From Bifidobacterium breve (GTDB taxonomy: Bacteria; Actinomycetota; Thermoleophilia; Solirubrobacterales; Solirubrobacteraceae): a stretch of DNA of 64,000 bases. The first letter of the stretch is position 1. Each line of letters starts with the position of its first letter. Where the stretch lies: NCBI GenBank assembly GCA_945878865.1, contig CAMCUD010000002.1:124001-188000 (forward strand). The letters run 5' to 3'. Below the pieces are notes generated by a model. The model saw only the letters and a list, made by a program, of their open reading frames with translations, made no database searches and was not told where the DNA came from. Both the position numbers and the translations under genes were made by a program. This document shows positions 1 through 7,050 of this stretch, piece after piece.

Positions 1-69
1 GTGCTCATGGGCGGCGGGGCCTTCGGGCTCTACGCCACCTGGCGGCACTACCGCGAGTACTCCATCTGA
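1..69 (+). CDS. C-terminal end of an unidentified protein (5' truncated)
   Basis: An open frame runs in from the left edge and stops with TGA at 67-69. The last residues are small and aromatic (GGGAFGLYATWRHYREYSI), which looks like the end of a membrane helix followed by a short basic tail. It lies on the same strand 65 bases upstream of two TadE-like genes, so it is probably another Tad/Flp pilus operon member (for example the TadC or a small membrane partner). That is inferred from position only; too little remains to identify it. Confidence 0.5.
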   Translation: MLMGGGAFGLYATWRHYREYSI

Positions 70-134
70 CTTCCTGCGCGAAGTCGTCACGAACGCGTCT
101 GGTTCCGTGACACCCCGCCCGGGAGGCTCCGGGC

Positions 135-485
135 ATGCCCGCCAGCGCCTCCCGTCTCCGCGCCGATGACGGCTCGACGACCGTCGAGTTCGTCGCGATG
201 CTGCCGGTCGTGGTCGTCCTCGCGCTGGCGGCGTGGCAGGTGCTCGTCGCCGGGCAGGCCGCCTGGCTGAGCGGCGGCGCGGCCGCGGCAGCCGCGCGGG
301 CACAGGCGATCGGGGCTGACCCGCGCGCGGCCGCGAGGGGGCGGCTGCCCGGGCCGCTGCAGCGCGGCGTCCGCGTGCGGACGAAGGACGGCGAGGTGAC
401 GGTGCGCGTCGTCGTCCCCGTGATCGTCGGGCGGGGCAGCCTGGGGAGCTTCACGGCGCGCGCGCACCTGCGTGACCAGTCATGA
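135..485 (+). CDS. TadE-like pilus assembly protein
   Basis: Encodes 116 residues. The N-terminus has the TadE signature: a short basic leader, then D-D-G-S-T-T-V-E-F followed by one hydrophobic helix (about residues 19-42), then an alanine-rich amphipathic stretch and a short beta-rich C-terminus. TadE family members are minor pseudopilin-like membrane proteins of Tad/Flp pili. A GGGAGG ribosome site lies 7 bases before the ATG. The stop overlaps the start of the next TadE-like gene by four bases (ATGA), so the two are translationally coupled. The family call is good; the role in an actual pilus depends on genes left of the window. Confidence 0.75.
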   Translation: MPASASRLRADDGSTTVEFVAMLPVVVVLALAAWQVLVAGQAAWLSGGAAAAAARAQAIGADPRAAARGRLPGPLQRGVRVRTKDGEVTVRVVVPVIVGRGSLGSFTARAHLRDQS

Positions 486-829
486 CGCGGGCCGGTGAAG
501 AGCGCGGGCAGTCGACGGTCGAGGTCATCGCCCTGCTGCCGCTCCTGCTGGCCGTCGTGCTCGCCGGCGCACAGCTGCTCGCCGCCGGGCTCGCGCGAGA
601 GCAGGCCGGCACGGCGGCGCAGGCCGCCGCGATGGCGTTGCTGCAGGGCGACGACCCGCAGGACGCGGCGCGCGACGCGGTGCCGGGCTGGTCGAAGTCA
701 CGGGTGACGGTCCGTGTGAGGGCGCGCCGCGCCGAGGTGCGCCTACGCCCACCCGTGATCGTGCCCGGCCTGGCCGGTCGTCTCGAGGCGCGGGTTGTGG
801 CCGACGCCGGTCCGGAGGCCCAGCCATGA
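482..829 (+). CDS. Second TadE-like pilus assembly protein
   Basis: Encodes 115 residues with the same plan as its upstream neighbour: R-G-Q-S-T-V-E-V-I then a single transmembrane helix (about 17-36), an Ala/Gln-rich helix, and a C-terminal beta segment. The conserved Glu five residues into the motif is the feature shared by pilin-like and TadE/TadG proteins. Start ATG overlaps the previous stop and its own stop overlaps the next ATG (ATGA at 826-829). Tandem TadE-like genes are usual in actinobacterial Tad operons. Confidence 0.75.
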   Translation: MTRAGEERGQSTVEVIALLPLLLAVVLAGAQLLAAGLAREQAGTAAQAAAMALLQGDDPQDAARDAVPGWSKSRVTVRVRARRAEVRLRPPVIVPGLAGRLEARVVADAGPEAQP

Positions 830-1479
830 GCGCGTTGCGCGCGCTGGTCGAGCACTTCGTCGCACCGCCGGAGGAGGCGCCGCTCGTCGCGCCTGCGCCG
901 GTTGTGTCCGTTCCGCCTGCGGTGGCGTTGCTCTGCGGCGCCCGGCACGCCCGGTCGGCGGGCGGCATCCTCGGCCTGCGCCTGGCGCAGCGCCACGGCG
1001 TGCGCGCCGCGCTCGTGGCCGTCTGGACCGGGCAGCACGCCGGCGGCGCCGGGGCGGGCACGGCAGGCGGGCCCACCACGCGCGAGGCGCGACGAGTCGC
1101 GCGGGCGTGCGTGAGCCGTGAGCTGACGGCGCACGCCGCCGGCCGCGTCGTGGTCGTCGAGCTGCCCTCGGACGAGGTCGCTGCTGCGGCGGCGGCACAG
1201 CGCGCATTCGGGGTCGCCGCGTCGCTTCCCACCGTGCTCGTCGTTGCGGGCGCCCGTGACACGCCGATGGCCGACCTGCTGGCGTCGCGCGATCTCGTCC
1301 TCGTCGCCGGGGATGACGCACTGGCGGATCTCGCGGTCGACGCCCTGCGCCGCGACGGCGTCACCGCCCGCCGCTGCGCGCTGCCCGCCGCGCCGGCGGC
1401 AGCCGCCGCGATGCGCGGCATGCCTCTCGGCCCGGCCGCCCGGCGGGCCTGTGACCTCGCGCTGGAAGGAGCGCCATGA
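826..1479 (+). CDS. Uncharacterised protein of the Tad-like operon
   Basis: Encodes 217 residues. Not recognised. It alternates hydrophobic beta strands (VVSVPPAVALLCGA, VVVVELPSDEV, TVLVVAGARD, DLVLVAGDD) with Ala-rich helices, a pattern of an open alpha/beta Rossmann-type fold but without a P-loop or nucleotide-binding motif. Position inside an ATGA-coupled pilus operon suggests a cytoplasmic accessory, perhaps a degenerate relative of the CpaE/septum-site-like ATPases that accompany Tad genes; this is inference from context. Confidence 0.55.
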   Translation: MSALRALVEHFVAPPEEAPLVAPAPVVSVPPAVALLCGARHARSAGGILGLRLAQRHGVRAALVAVWTGQHAGGAGAGTAGGPTTREARRVARACVSRELTAHAAGRVVVVELPSDEVAAAAAAQRAFGVAASLPTVLVVAGARDTPMADLLASRDLVLVAGDDALADLAVDALRRDGVTARRCALPAAPAAAAAMRGMPLGPAARRACDLALEGAP

Positions 1480-2792
1480 CCGACGACCGCGGGCAGGCCA
1501 CGCTGCTGCTCATCTGGATCCTCATCGGCGTCGCCGCTGCAGTGCTGCTGCTCGGCGGCGTCGCCCGCGGGATCGGCGCGGGCAACGACCGCCAGCGCGC
1601 CGCCGACCTCGCCGCGCTGTCGGCTGCGCGGGCGATGCACGCGCGCTTCGGCGGGCTCTTTGCCTCCGGCGGCACGCACGTCGAGCTCACCGCCTACCGC
1701 CGGGCCGCCGAGGACGCGGCCCGCGAGACCGCCCGCCGTAACGGCGCCGAGCGCGTCGCCGTCTCGTTCCCCGAACGCGACAGCTTCGCGCCGACGCGCG
1801 TGCGGGTCGAGATCCGCGACGCGATCGCGGTGGGAGACGAGGCCGTCACCCATCGCGCCGTCGCGGTGGCCGAGCTGGCTCCCCCGGCGGACGTCGCGTT
1901 CGCCGGCGGTGCGGGGGAGGGCGACTACCGCGGGCCGCTTGCGACTCGCCAGGGCAAGCAGATGCGCCCGGATGTCGCGATCGCGTTCGACCGGATGTAC
2001 GCCGCGGCGAAGAAGGCCGGTGTCTCGCTGGTGATCACCAGCGCGTACCGCAGCAACGCCGAACAGGCCGCGCTCTTCGCCAAGCACCCGGACCCGAAGT
2101 GGGTCGCGCCGCCGGGCAAGTCGCTGCACCGCCTCGGCACCGAGCTCGACCTCGGCCCGCCTGCCGCGTACGGCTGGCTGGCGGCCAACGCGAAGCGGTT
2201 CGGGTTCGTCCAGCGGTACTCGTGGGAGCCGTGGCACTACGGCTTCGTCCGGAACGCGGGGTCGACCTCGGTGGGCTATGGCCGGGCGGGGCGTGCGGCG
2301 GGGCGGGGGTCGTTGTTGCGTGACGAGGGTGGCGATGGGGAGCGGTCGCGGAGCATGCCGTCGTTCGTGCCGGCGCGGTTCGCGCCGATGATCTCGCGGG
2401 CGGCGCAGCGGTGGAATGTGGGTGCGGCGCTGTTGGCGGCGCAGCTGTACGCGGAGTCGAACTTCAATCCGTATGCGCGCAGTTCGGCGGGGGCGCAGGG
2501 GATCGCGCAGTTCATGCCGGGCACGGCGGCGGCGTATGGGTTGCGCAATCCGTATGACGCGGAGGCGGCGATCGATGCGCAGGGGCATCTGATGCATGAC
2601 CTGCTGCGGCAGTTCGGGGCGGTGCCGTTGGCGTTGGCGGCGTACAACGCGGGGCCGGCGCCGGTGCAGCGGTGTGGGTGTGTGCCGGCGATTCCGGAGA
2701 CGCGGGCGTATGTGGCGAAGATCCTCGGGCTGCTGGGTGGGGCGGGGGATCTGCCGGCGGGTGGTGGGCTCGAGGTACGGCTGGTCGCGTGA
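1476..2792 (+). CDS. TadE/TadG-like anchor fused to VanY peptidase and SLT lytic transglycosylase
   Basis: Encodes 438 residues in three parts. Residues 1-130 are Tad-like: D-D-R-G-Q-A-T-L then one membrane helix (about 9-31) and a region resembling putative Flp-pilus assembly TadG/E proteins. Residues 158-258 form an M15B (VanY-like) D,D-/L,D-carboxypeptidase with zinc-ligand motifs SLHRLGTELDLG (216-227) and EPWHYGF (251-257). Residues 303-420 are an SLT-type transglycosylase: AAQLYAESNFNP with catalytic Glu327, GAQGIAQFMPGTAAAYGL and LALAAYNAGP. The architecture predicts a membrane-anchored wall-remodelling enzyme cutting both glycan and peptide, perhaps opening peptidoglycan for the pilus. 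Codon use shifts from C-ending to G/T-ending at about 2265, exactly at the SLT part, hinting that this domain was added separately. Confidence 0.8.
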   Translation: MTDDRGQATLLLIWILIGVAAAVLLLGGVARGIGAGNDRQRAADLAALSAARAMHARFGGLFASGGTHVELTAYRRAAEDAARETARRNGAERVAVSFPERDSFAPTRVRVEIRDAIAVGDEAVTHRAVAVAELAPPADVAFAGGAGEGDYRGPLATRQGKQMRPDVAIAFDRMYAAAKKAGVSLVITSAYRSNAEQAALFAKHPDPKWVAPPGKSLHRLGTELDLGPPAAYGWLAANAKRFGFVQRYSWEPWHYGFVRNAGSTSVGYGRAGRAAGRGSLLRDEGGDGERSRSMPSFVPARFAPMISRAAQRWNVGAALLAAQLYAESNFNPYARSSAGAQGIAQFMPGTAAAYGLRNPYDAEAAIDAQGHLMHDLLRQFGAVPLALAAYNAGPAPVQRCGCVPAIPETRAYVAKILGLLGGAGDLPAGGGLEVRLVA

Positions 2793-2804
2793 GATGGCGC
2801 GACG

Positions 2805-2810
2805 TACCAT
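2805..2810 (+). promoter_or_regulatory. -10 box (TACCAT) of the Uma2-family gene
   Basis: TACCAT lies 7 bases before ATG 2818. With a start site about 7 bases downstream of the -10 box, transcription would begin at the ATG itself, giving a leaderless mRNA. This selects ATG 2818 over the in-frame ATG at 2794, which lies upstream of the box. Confidence 0.5.
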
Positions 2811-2817
2811 CAGCCCT

Positions 2818-3381
2818 ATGGCGCTCACCGACGGGGACCGCGACGTCCGGCCGCTCACCGCGGAGGAGGTGCTGCGGATGGTGGACGCGGGCATTCTCGG
2901 TGAGGACGAGCCGGTCGAGCTGCTGCAGGGGGTGCTCACTGCCGTGAGCCCGAAGTCGCCCGCCCACGGGATGGTGAAGACGCGGCTCATCAGCTGGCTC
3001 GCACCGGTTGTCGTCGAGGGCCGCTGCGCACTGCGCGTCGAGGAGCCGCTCGTGGTCCCGGACGGGACGAGCCTTCCGGAGCCCGACCTGGCGGTGGTCG
3101 AGGGTGACATCGCCACAGGCCATCCGCATACGGCGCTGCTTGTCGTGGAGGTCGCCGTCACGTCGCGCACTGTCGACCTCCGGGTCAAGCCCGACCTCTA
3201 TGCGGGCGCGGCGCCGGAGTACTGGGTCGTCGATGTGACGGAGCGGTGCGTGGAGATCTTCACGTCTCCGCGTGACGGTCGGTACACGCATCGAGGCGTT
3301 GCGCGCGCCGGCGACCAGATCATCCCTGTGGCGGTTGCCACGCCGCCGCTCGACGTGATGGCGCTGCTCGCCGGCGTCTGA
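2818..3381 (+). CDS. Uma2 family (DUF820) protein
   Basis: Encodes 187 residues with the Uma2/DUF820 restriction-endonuclease-like core: Y/L-E-x-L-x-G motif (EPVELLQGVLTAVSPKSPAH), PDGTSLPEPDLAVVEGD with the active-site-type Asp, LLVVEVAVTSRTVDLRVKPDLYAGA (E-x-x and K) and PEYWVVDV. These correspond to the PD-(D/E)XK-type catalytic residues of the family, whose cellular role is undefined. The chosen start follows a -10 box by 7 bases. The gene stands alone between the pilus operon and greA. Confidence 0.8.
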   Translation: MALTDGDRDVRPLTAEEVLRMVDAGILGEDEPVELLQGVLTAVSPKSPAHGMVKTRLISWLAPVVVEGRCALRVEEPLVVPDGTSLPEPDLAVVEGDIATGHPHTALLVVEVAVTSRTVDLRVKPDLYAGAAPEYWVVDVTERCVEIFTSPRDGRYTHRGVARAGDQIIPVAVATPPLDVMALLAGV

Positions 3382-3405
3382 GCCCCGCCGTCCTCCGGCG
3401 GCCGG

Positions 3406-3411
3406 TACCGT
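3406..3411 (+). promoter_or_regulatory. -10 box (TACCGT) of greA
   Basis: TACCGT ends 7 bases before the greA ATG at 3419. There is no Shine-Dalgarno sequence in the short gap, so a leaderless transcript is likely. Confidence 0.45.
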
Positions 3412-3418
3412 CCCCGGG

Positions 3419-3880
3419 ATGGAGCGCAACCTCATGACCGCCGAGGGACTCGAAGAGCTCAAGAAGGAGCTCGAGCGTCTGGAGACCGTCGAACGGCATG
3501 CCATCGCCGAGCGCATCAAGACGGCGCGCGAGTGGGGCGACCTCAAGGAGAACGCCGAGTACCACGACGCGAAGAACACCCAGGCCCACCTCGAGACGCG
3601 CATCCTCCAGCTGCGCCAGCGGCTCGACACTGCCGAGGTCGTCGAGGTCACCACCGGCGACACGATCGGCTTCGGCTCCACCGTCACGGTCAAGGACGAA
3701 CAGAGCGGCAAGGAGACCACGTACCGGCTCGTCTCCTCGCGTGAGGCAGACCCGGGGAAGGGGCTCATCTCGTTCGAATCCCCCGTCGCCGCGGCGCTCC
3801 AGGACAAGCGCGCCGGCGACGTCGCCGTGGTCACGACGCCGCGCGGCGAGCGCCGCCTGGAGATCGTCTCCGTCGCCTGA
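3419..3880 (+). CDS. greA: Transcription elongation factor GreA
   Basis: Encodes 153 residues, the normal GreA length. The N-terminal coiled coil (about residues 8-75) contains the family motifs MTAEGLEELKKELERLE and ARE-WGDLKENAEYHDAK with the acidic tip (D-x-x-E-N-A-E-Y) that enters the RNA polymerase secondary channel. The C-terminal half is the FKBP-like globular domain (IGFGSTVTVKDEQ, GDVAVVTTPRGERRLEIVSV). It rescues backtracked polymerase by stimulating transcript cleavage. Monocistronic by context. Confidence 0.95.
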   Translation: MERNLMTAEGLEELKKELERLETVERHAIAERIKTAREWGDLKENAEYHDAKNTQAHLETRILQLRQRLDTAEVVEVTTGDTIGFGSTVTVKDEQSGKETTYRLVSSREADPGKGLISFESPVAAALQDKRAGDVAVVTTPRGERRLEIVSVA

Positions 3881-3893
3881 ACGCGGACGTCTG

Positions 3894-3920
3894 TACGGAC
3901 ATCCGTATGAGGTCCGTATG
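3894..3920 (+). promoter_or_regulatory. Repeat cluster upstream of the HDOD gene (candidate operator)
   Basis: TACGGA (3894-3899), a 2-base spacer and TCCGTA (3902-3907) form a perfect inverted repeat. A further copy TCCGTATG at 3913-3920 repeats 3902-3909 at exactly 11 bp, one helical turn. The cluster lies in the 86-bp gap between greA and the HDOD gene, about 50 bases before its start. The spacing suggests protein binding on one DNA face; the regulator is unknown. Confidence 0.4.
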
Positions 3921-3966
3921 GGTCGCGCTCAAGGCATCGCGTCCATCACCCGAATCAGGGAGGGCC

Positions 3967-5367
3967 ATGGAGGCTTCATTCGTCGCAACGGACTGCGGCG
4001 CGTGGCGGGACGCGATCGATGCTGGGGTCGCGGCCGACGTCACTCGCGCCATCGATCAACTCGCCGAGTTCCCCGTGCTGGACGGCACCGTCCAGCGCAT
4101 CCTGCAGCTGTGTGACGAGCCCGATGCGACGACGGCGGATCTCGTCGGCGCCCTCGAGCTCGACCAGGCGTTCGCCGCCAACCTGCTGCGGTACGCGAAC
4201 TCCGCCGCGCTCGCGCGGCCCATCCGCGCCAAGACCGTCCGCCAGGCGGTCATGCTCGTCGGCCGTCGCGCACTGCGCCGGCTGTCGCTGGAGGCGGCCA
4301 CGTTCCGCTTCCTCGAGCGTGCCCCCGGCAACGGCGGCACCGTACGCGGCCAGCTGCACCTGCACGCCGTCTCGGTCGCCGTGACCTCCGCGCTGGCCGC
4401 CGACATGGCGCGCGTCCGCGGTGAGGCGCCGCACCTCGCCGGCCTGCTGCACGACATCGGCAAGCTCGTCCTGCCGATCGCCTTCGGCGAGGAGGCGATC
4501 GAGGAGATCACGAGCGAGCACCCGAGCGGCCAGGGCCGGGTGGACCTCGAGCGTGAGCGGCTGGGCATCGACCACGCGCTCGCGGGCGCGCTGCTCGCCG
4601 AGCGCTGGGGCTGCGCCCCCGAGGTCGTCGAGGCCATCGCCTTCCACCACGGCGGGCCGACCGGCATCGCCGTCCCGACGCCCGAGACCGCGTGCGTCCA
4701 GCTCGCCAACGGCGTCGCCGACATGCTCAGCGGCGGCGAGGCCGACCACCCGCTGCTCGAGGCCGCACTCGACCGCCTGGGCCTCGACGCCTCCGCGCTC
4801 GACCGCCTCGCCGAGGCTGCCAGCACGCCGCTCGGCGCCGTGGCCAGCGGCCGGATCGGCGAGCAGGTCGCCGACACCTCCCAGCTCGCCCAGCAGGACG
4901 ACCTCACCGGCCTGGCCAACCGCCGCCACTGGCTGCAGACCGTCCGCGGTGAGCTGTCCGAGCGCGGCACCGGCGCCGTGCTCGTCGTGACCGTCGGCGG
5001 CCTCGCCGACGTCACCCGCACCCACGGCTACGGGGCGGCGAACCTCGTCCTGACCGAGGTCGCGCGGGTCGTCTCCCGGCACGGCCTCGCCGGCCGTCTG
5101 GGCGGCGTCGTCCTCGGGGTCTGGCTCGACGGCAGCGCCGACGACGCGGTCGCCGCCGGGGAACTCATCCGCGCCGAGGTCTCCGCCGCCGAGCGCGACG
5201 GGACCCCGCCGGTGGACCTGCACATGGGCGTCGCCAGCGCCCCCGCCGACGGCGACGACCTCGCGCTCCTGCTCGAGGCCGCCGATGAGGCGTCGGCCAA
5301 GCAGCGCGACACCGTCCGGCCGCTCGAGCGCCGCGACGACATCACAGTCGACCGCCGCGCCGCGTAG
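3967..5367 (+). CDS. HDOD-domain signalling protein with degenerate GGDEF domain
   Basis: Encodes 466 residues. The N-terminal half is an HDOD domain: LPVLDGTVQRILQL-type start, VNRANSAAL-like LLRYANSAAL, and LLHDIGKLVLPIAF plus HHGG, here with an intact HD pair. The C-terminal 170 residues have the D-D-L-T-G-L-A-N-R-R opening of GGDEF domains, but the signature is GGVVLG instead of GGDEF, so cyclase activity is unlikely. HDOD proteins act in bacterial signalling and motility/pilus control. The ATG at 3967 is chosen because AGGGAGGG precedes it by a few bases; an upstream in-frame GTG/ATG at 3907 would overlap the repeat cluster. Confidence 0.8.
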   Translation: MEASFVATDCGAWRDAIDAGVAADVTRAIDQLAEFPVLDGTVQRILQLCDEPDATTADLVGALELDQAFAANLLRYANSAALARPIRAKTVRQAVMLVGRRALRRLSLEAATFRFLERAPGNGGTVRGQLHLHAVSVAVTSALAADMARVRGEAPHLAGLLHDIGKLVLPIAFGEEAIEEITSEHPSGQGRVDLERERLGIDHALAGALLAERWGCAPEVVEAIAFHHGGPTGIAVPTPETACVQLANGVADMLSGGEADHPLLEAALDRLGLDASALDRLAEAASTPLGAVASGRIGEQVADTSQLAQQDDLTGLANRRHWLQTVRGELSERGTGAVLVVTVGGLADVTRTHGYGAANLVLTEVARVVSRHGLAGRLGGVVLGVWLDGSADDAVAAGELIRAEVSAAERDGTPPVDLHMGVASAPADGDDLALLLEAADEASAKQRDTVRPLERRDDITVDRRAA

Positions 5368-5376
5368 GGCCGGCGG

Positions 5377-7014
5377 TCAGGCGTCCGCGACGAGACCCTT
5401 GTCGCGGACGATCGCCCAGTCGAGCATCTTGTAGCCCACCCGGTCGAACACGATGGTGACGTGGCCGTCCTCGGCTCCCGTCACCGTGCCCGGGCCCCAC
5501 TCGCGGTGCTCCACGCGCGTGCCGACCCCCGGCAGCCCCGTCGTCGCGGCACCGCCTTCGCCCGCGTCGCACCGGTCGCAGTTGCCGCACGGCGGCGCGT
5601 ACGCCTCGCCGAAGTAGCCGAGGAGGAACGCGCGGCGGCAGCCGTCGTGCTCGGCGTACCCGCGGATCATGTCGACCCGAGAGCGGTCGAAGGCCTCACG
5701 CTCGACCTCGACCCGCGCCGCCTCGTCGACGAGCGCGGCCAGCTCGTCATCGTCCAGCCCGCGCGCCCGCGCTGACGCCGTGGCGGTGCCGTCCTCGCCG
5801 AGGTCCACGAGACCCGTCCGCTCCAGGCGGTGCAGTGCGGTGCCCAGCCGGGCCTCAGAGAGGTCGAGATCGTCGGCCAGGGCCGCGTGCTCCACGGGAC
5901 CGCCCGCGGCGCGCAGGCCGCGAGCCAGGCGGTCCAGCGCGTCACGTTCGACCCGTCCCGCGGCGTGAAACCGGCGCAGGCCGAGGTCCTGCGGGCGGTA
6001 GAACAGGACGGCGCGCGCGGGCTCGCCGTCGCGGCCGCCGCGGCCGACCTCCTGGTAGTAGGCGTCCACCGACTCGCTGACGTCGTGGTGGACGACGAAC
6101 CGCACATCCGGCTTGTCGACGCCCATGCCGAACGCGATCGTCGCGACCATGACGTCGACGGTCCCGTCGTCCATGAACGCCTCCTGCGCGGCGTCGCGCT
6201 CCTTCGCGCTCATGCCCGCGTGGTACGCGCCGGCGCGCACGCCGCGCTCGCGGAGTTCCTCCGCGAGCTCATCGGTGCCACGCTGCGTCGAGCAGTAGAC
6301 GATGCCGGGGCCCGGCGCCGCGTCGACGACCCAGTCCACCAGCGCGCGGGTCTTGCGGTGCGCGTCCTCATGGCGTTCCACGGCGAGGTGGATGTTCGGC
6401 CGGTCGAAGCCGCGCACGATGATCTCCGGGTCACGCAGCGCGAGCGTGCGGACGATCTCCTCGCGGACGGGCGGCGCCGCGGTCGCCGTCAGCGCCAGGA
6501 TCGGCGGCCGACCCACCGCCTCGGCGGCGTCGGCGAGCCGCAGATACTCCGGGCGGAAGTCGTGGCCCCACTGCGAGACGCAGTGCGCCTCGTCGACGAC
6601 GAACAGCGACGGCCGTGCCTCGCGCAGCCGGGCCAGCACGTCCTCCCGCGCGAGCTGCTCGGGGGCGAGCAGCAGGAACTCCACCTCGCGCTCCTCGACC
6701 TCCTCGAGCACCTGCTCACGCGCCTTCGGCGACAGCGTCGAGTTCAGCAACGCCGCCTCGCCCTCCGGCACGGCCGCGACCTGCTCGGCCTGGTCGGCCT
6801 GCAGCGAGATGAGCGGGGACACGACGATCGTCGGGCCCGGAAGCCGCAGGCCGGCGAGCTGATAGATCGCCGACTTGCCCGAGCCCGTCGACATCACCGC
6901 GAGCGTGTCGCGCCCGTCGAGCACCGCCGCGACGCCCTCGGCCTGGCCGGGACGCAGCCGCGCGAAGCCCAGGCGCTCTCGGGCGAGCGCGGCGATCTCG
7001 TCCGCAGAAGCCAC
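5377..7014 (-). CDS. recQ: ATP-dependent DNA helicase RecQ
   Basis: Encodes 545 residues from GTG at 7014. Motif I is STGSGKS (about 42-48), motif II DEAHCVSQWGHDFRPEY, motif III LTATA, motif VI YYQEVGRGGRDG; then a RQC zinc-binding region (C-R-R-A-F-L-L-G-Y-F-G-E and PPCGNCDRC). RecQ unwinds DNA 3' to 5' in recombination repair. Instead of an HRDC domain, the last about 45 residues (GTRVEHREWGPGTVTG...YKMLDWAIV) resemble the small tudor-like domain found at the end of UvrD/PcrA. It is divergent from uvrC with only 36 bp between starts, so the two repair genes share a promoter region. Confidence 0.9.
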   Translation of the reverse strand: MASADEIAALARERLGFARLRPGQAEGVAAVLDGRDTLAVMSTGSGKSAIYQLAGLRLPGPTIVVSPLISLQADQAEQVAAVPEGEAALLNSTLSPKAREQVLEEVEEREVEFLLLAPEQLAREDVLARLREARPSLFVVDEAHCVSQWGHDFRPEYLRLADAAEAVGRPPILALTATAAPPVREEIVRTLALRDPEIIVRGFDRPNIHLAVERHEDAHRKTRALVDWVVDAAPGPGIVYCSTQRGTDELAEELRERGVRAGAYHAGMSAKERDAAQEAFMDDGTVDVMVATIAFGMGVDKPDVRFVVHHDVSESVDAYYQEVGRGGRDGEPARAVLFYRPQDLGLRRFHAAGRVERDALDRLARGLRAAGGPVEHAALADDLDLSEARLGTALHRLERTGLVDLGEDGTATASARARGLDDDELAALVDEAARVEVEREAFDRSRVDMIRGYAEHDGCRRAFLLGYFGEAYAPPCGNCDRCDAGEGGAATTGLPGVGTRVEHREWGPGTVTGAEDGHVTIVFDRVGYKMLDWAIVRDKGLVADA

Positions 7015-7038
7015 TCGGGGTCTGACGCTAGCCGTTCC

Positions 7039-7044
7039 TATCCT
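7039..7044 (+). promoter_or_regulatory. -10 box (TATCCT) of uvrC
   Basis: TATCCT ends 6 bases before GTG 7051 inside the 36-bp recQ-uvrC divergent gap. This geometry indicates a leaderless uvrC message and fixes the GTG start. Confidence 0.5.
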
Positions 7045-7050
7045 CGAAGA

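Noticed and set aside
2596-2817. Longer N-terminus of the Uma2 gene
   Set aside because: The upstream frame lies inside the SLT domain gene and is Arg/Gly/Trp-rich; the -10 box at 2805-2810 places the transcript start at ATG 2818.
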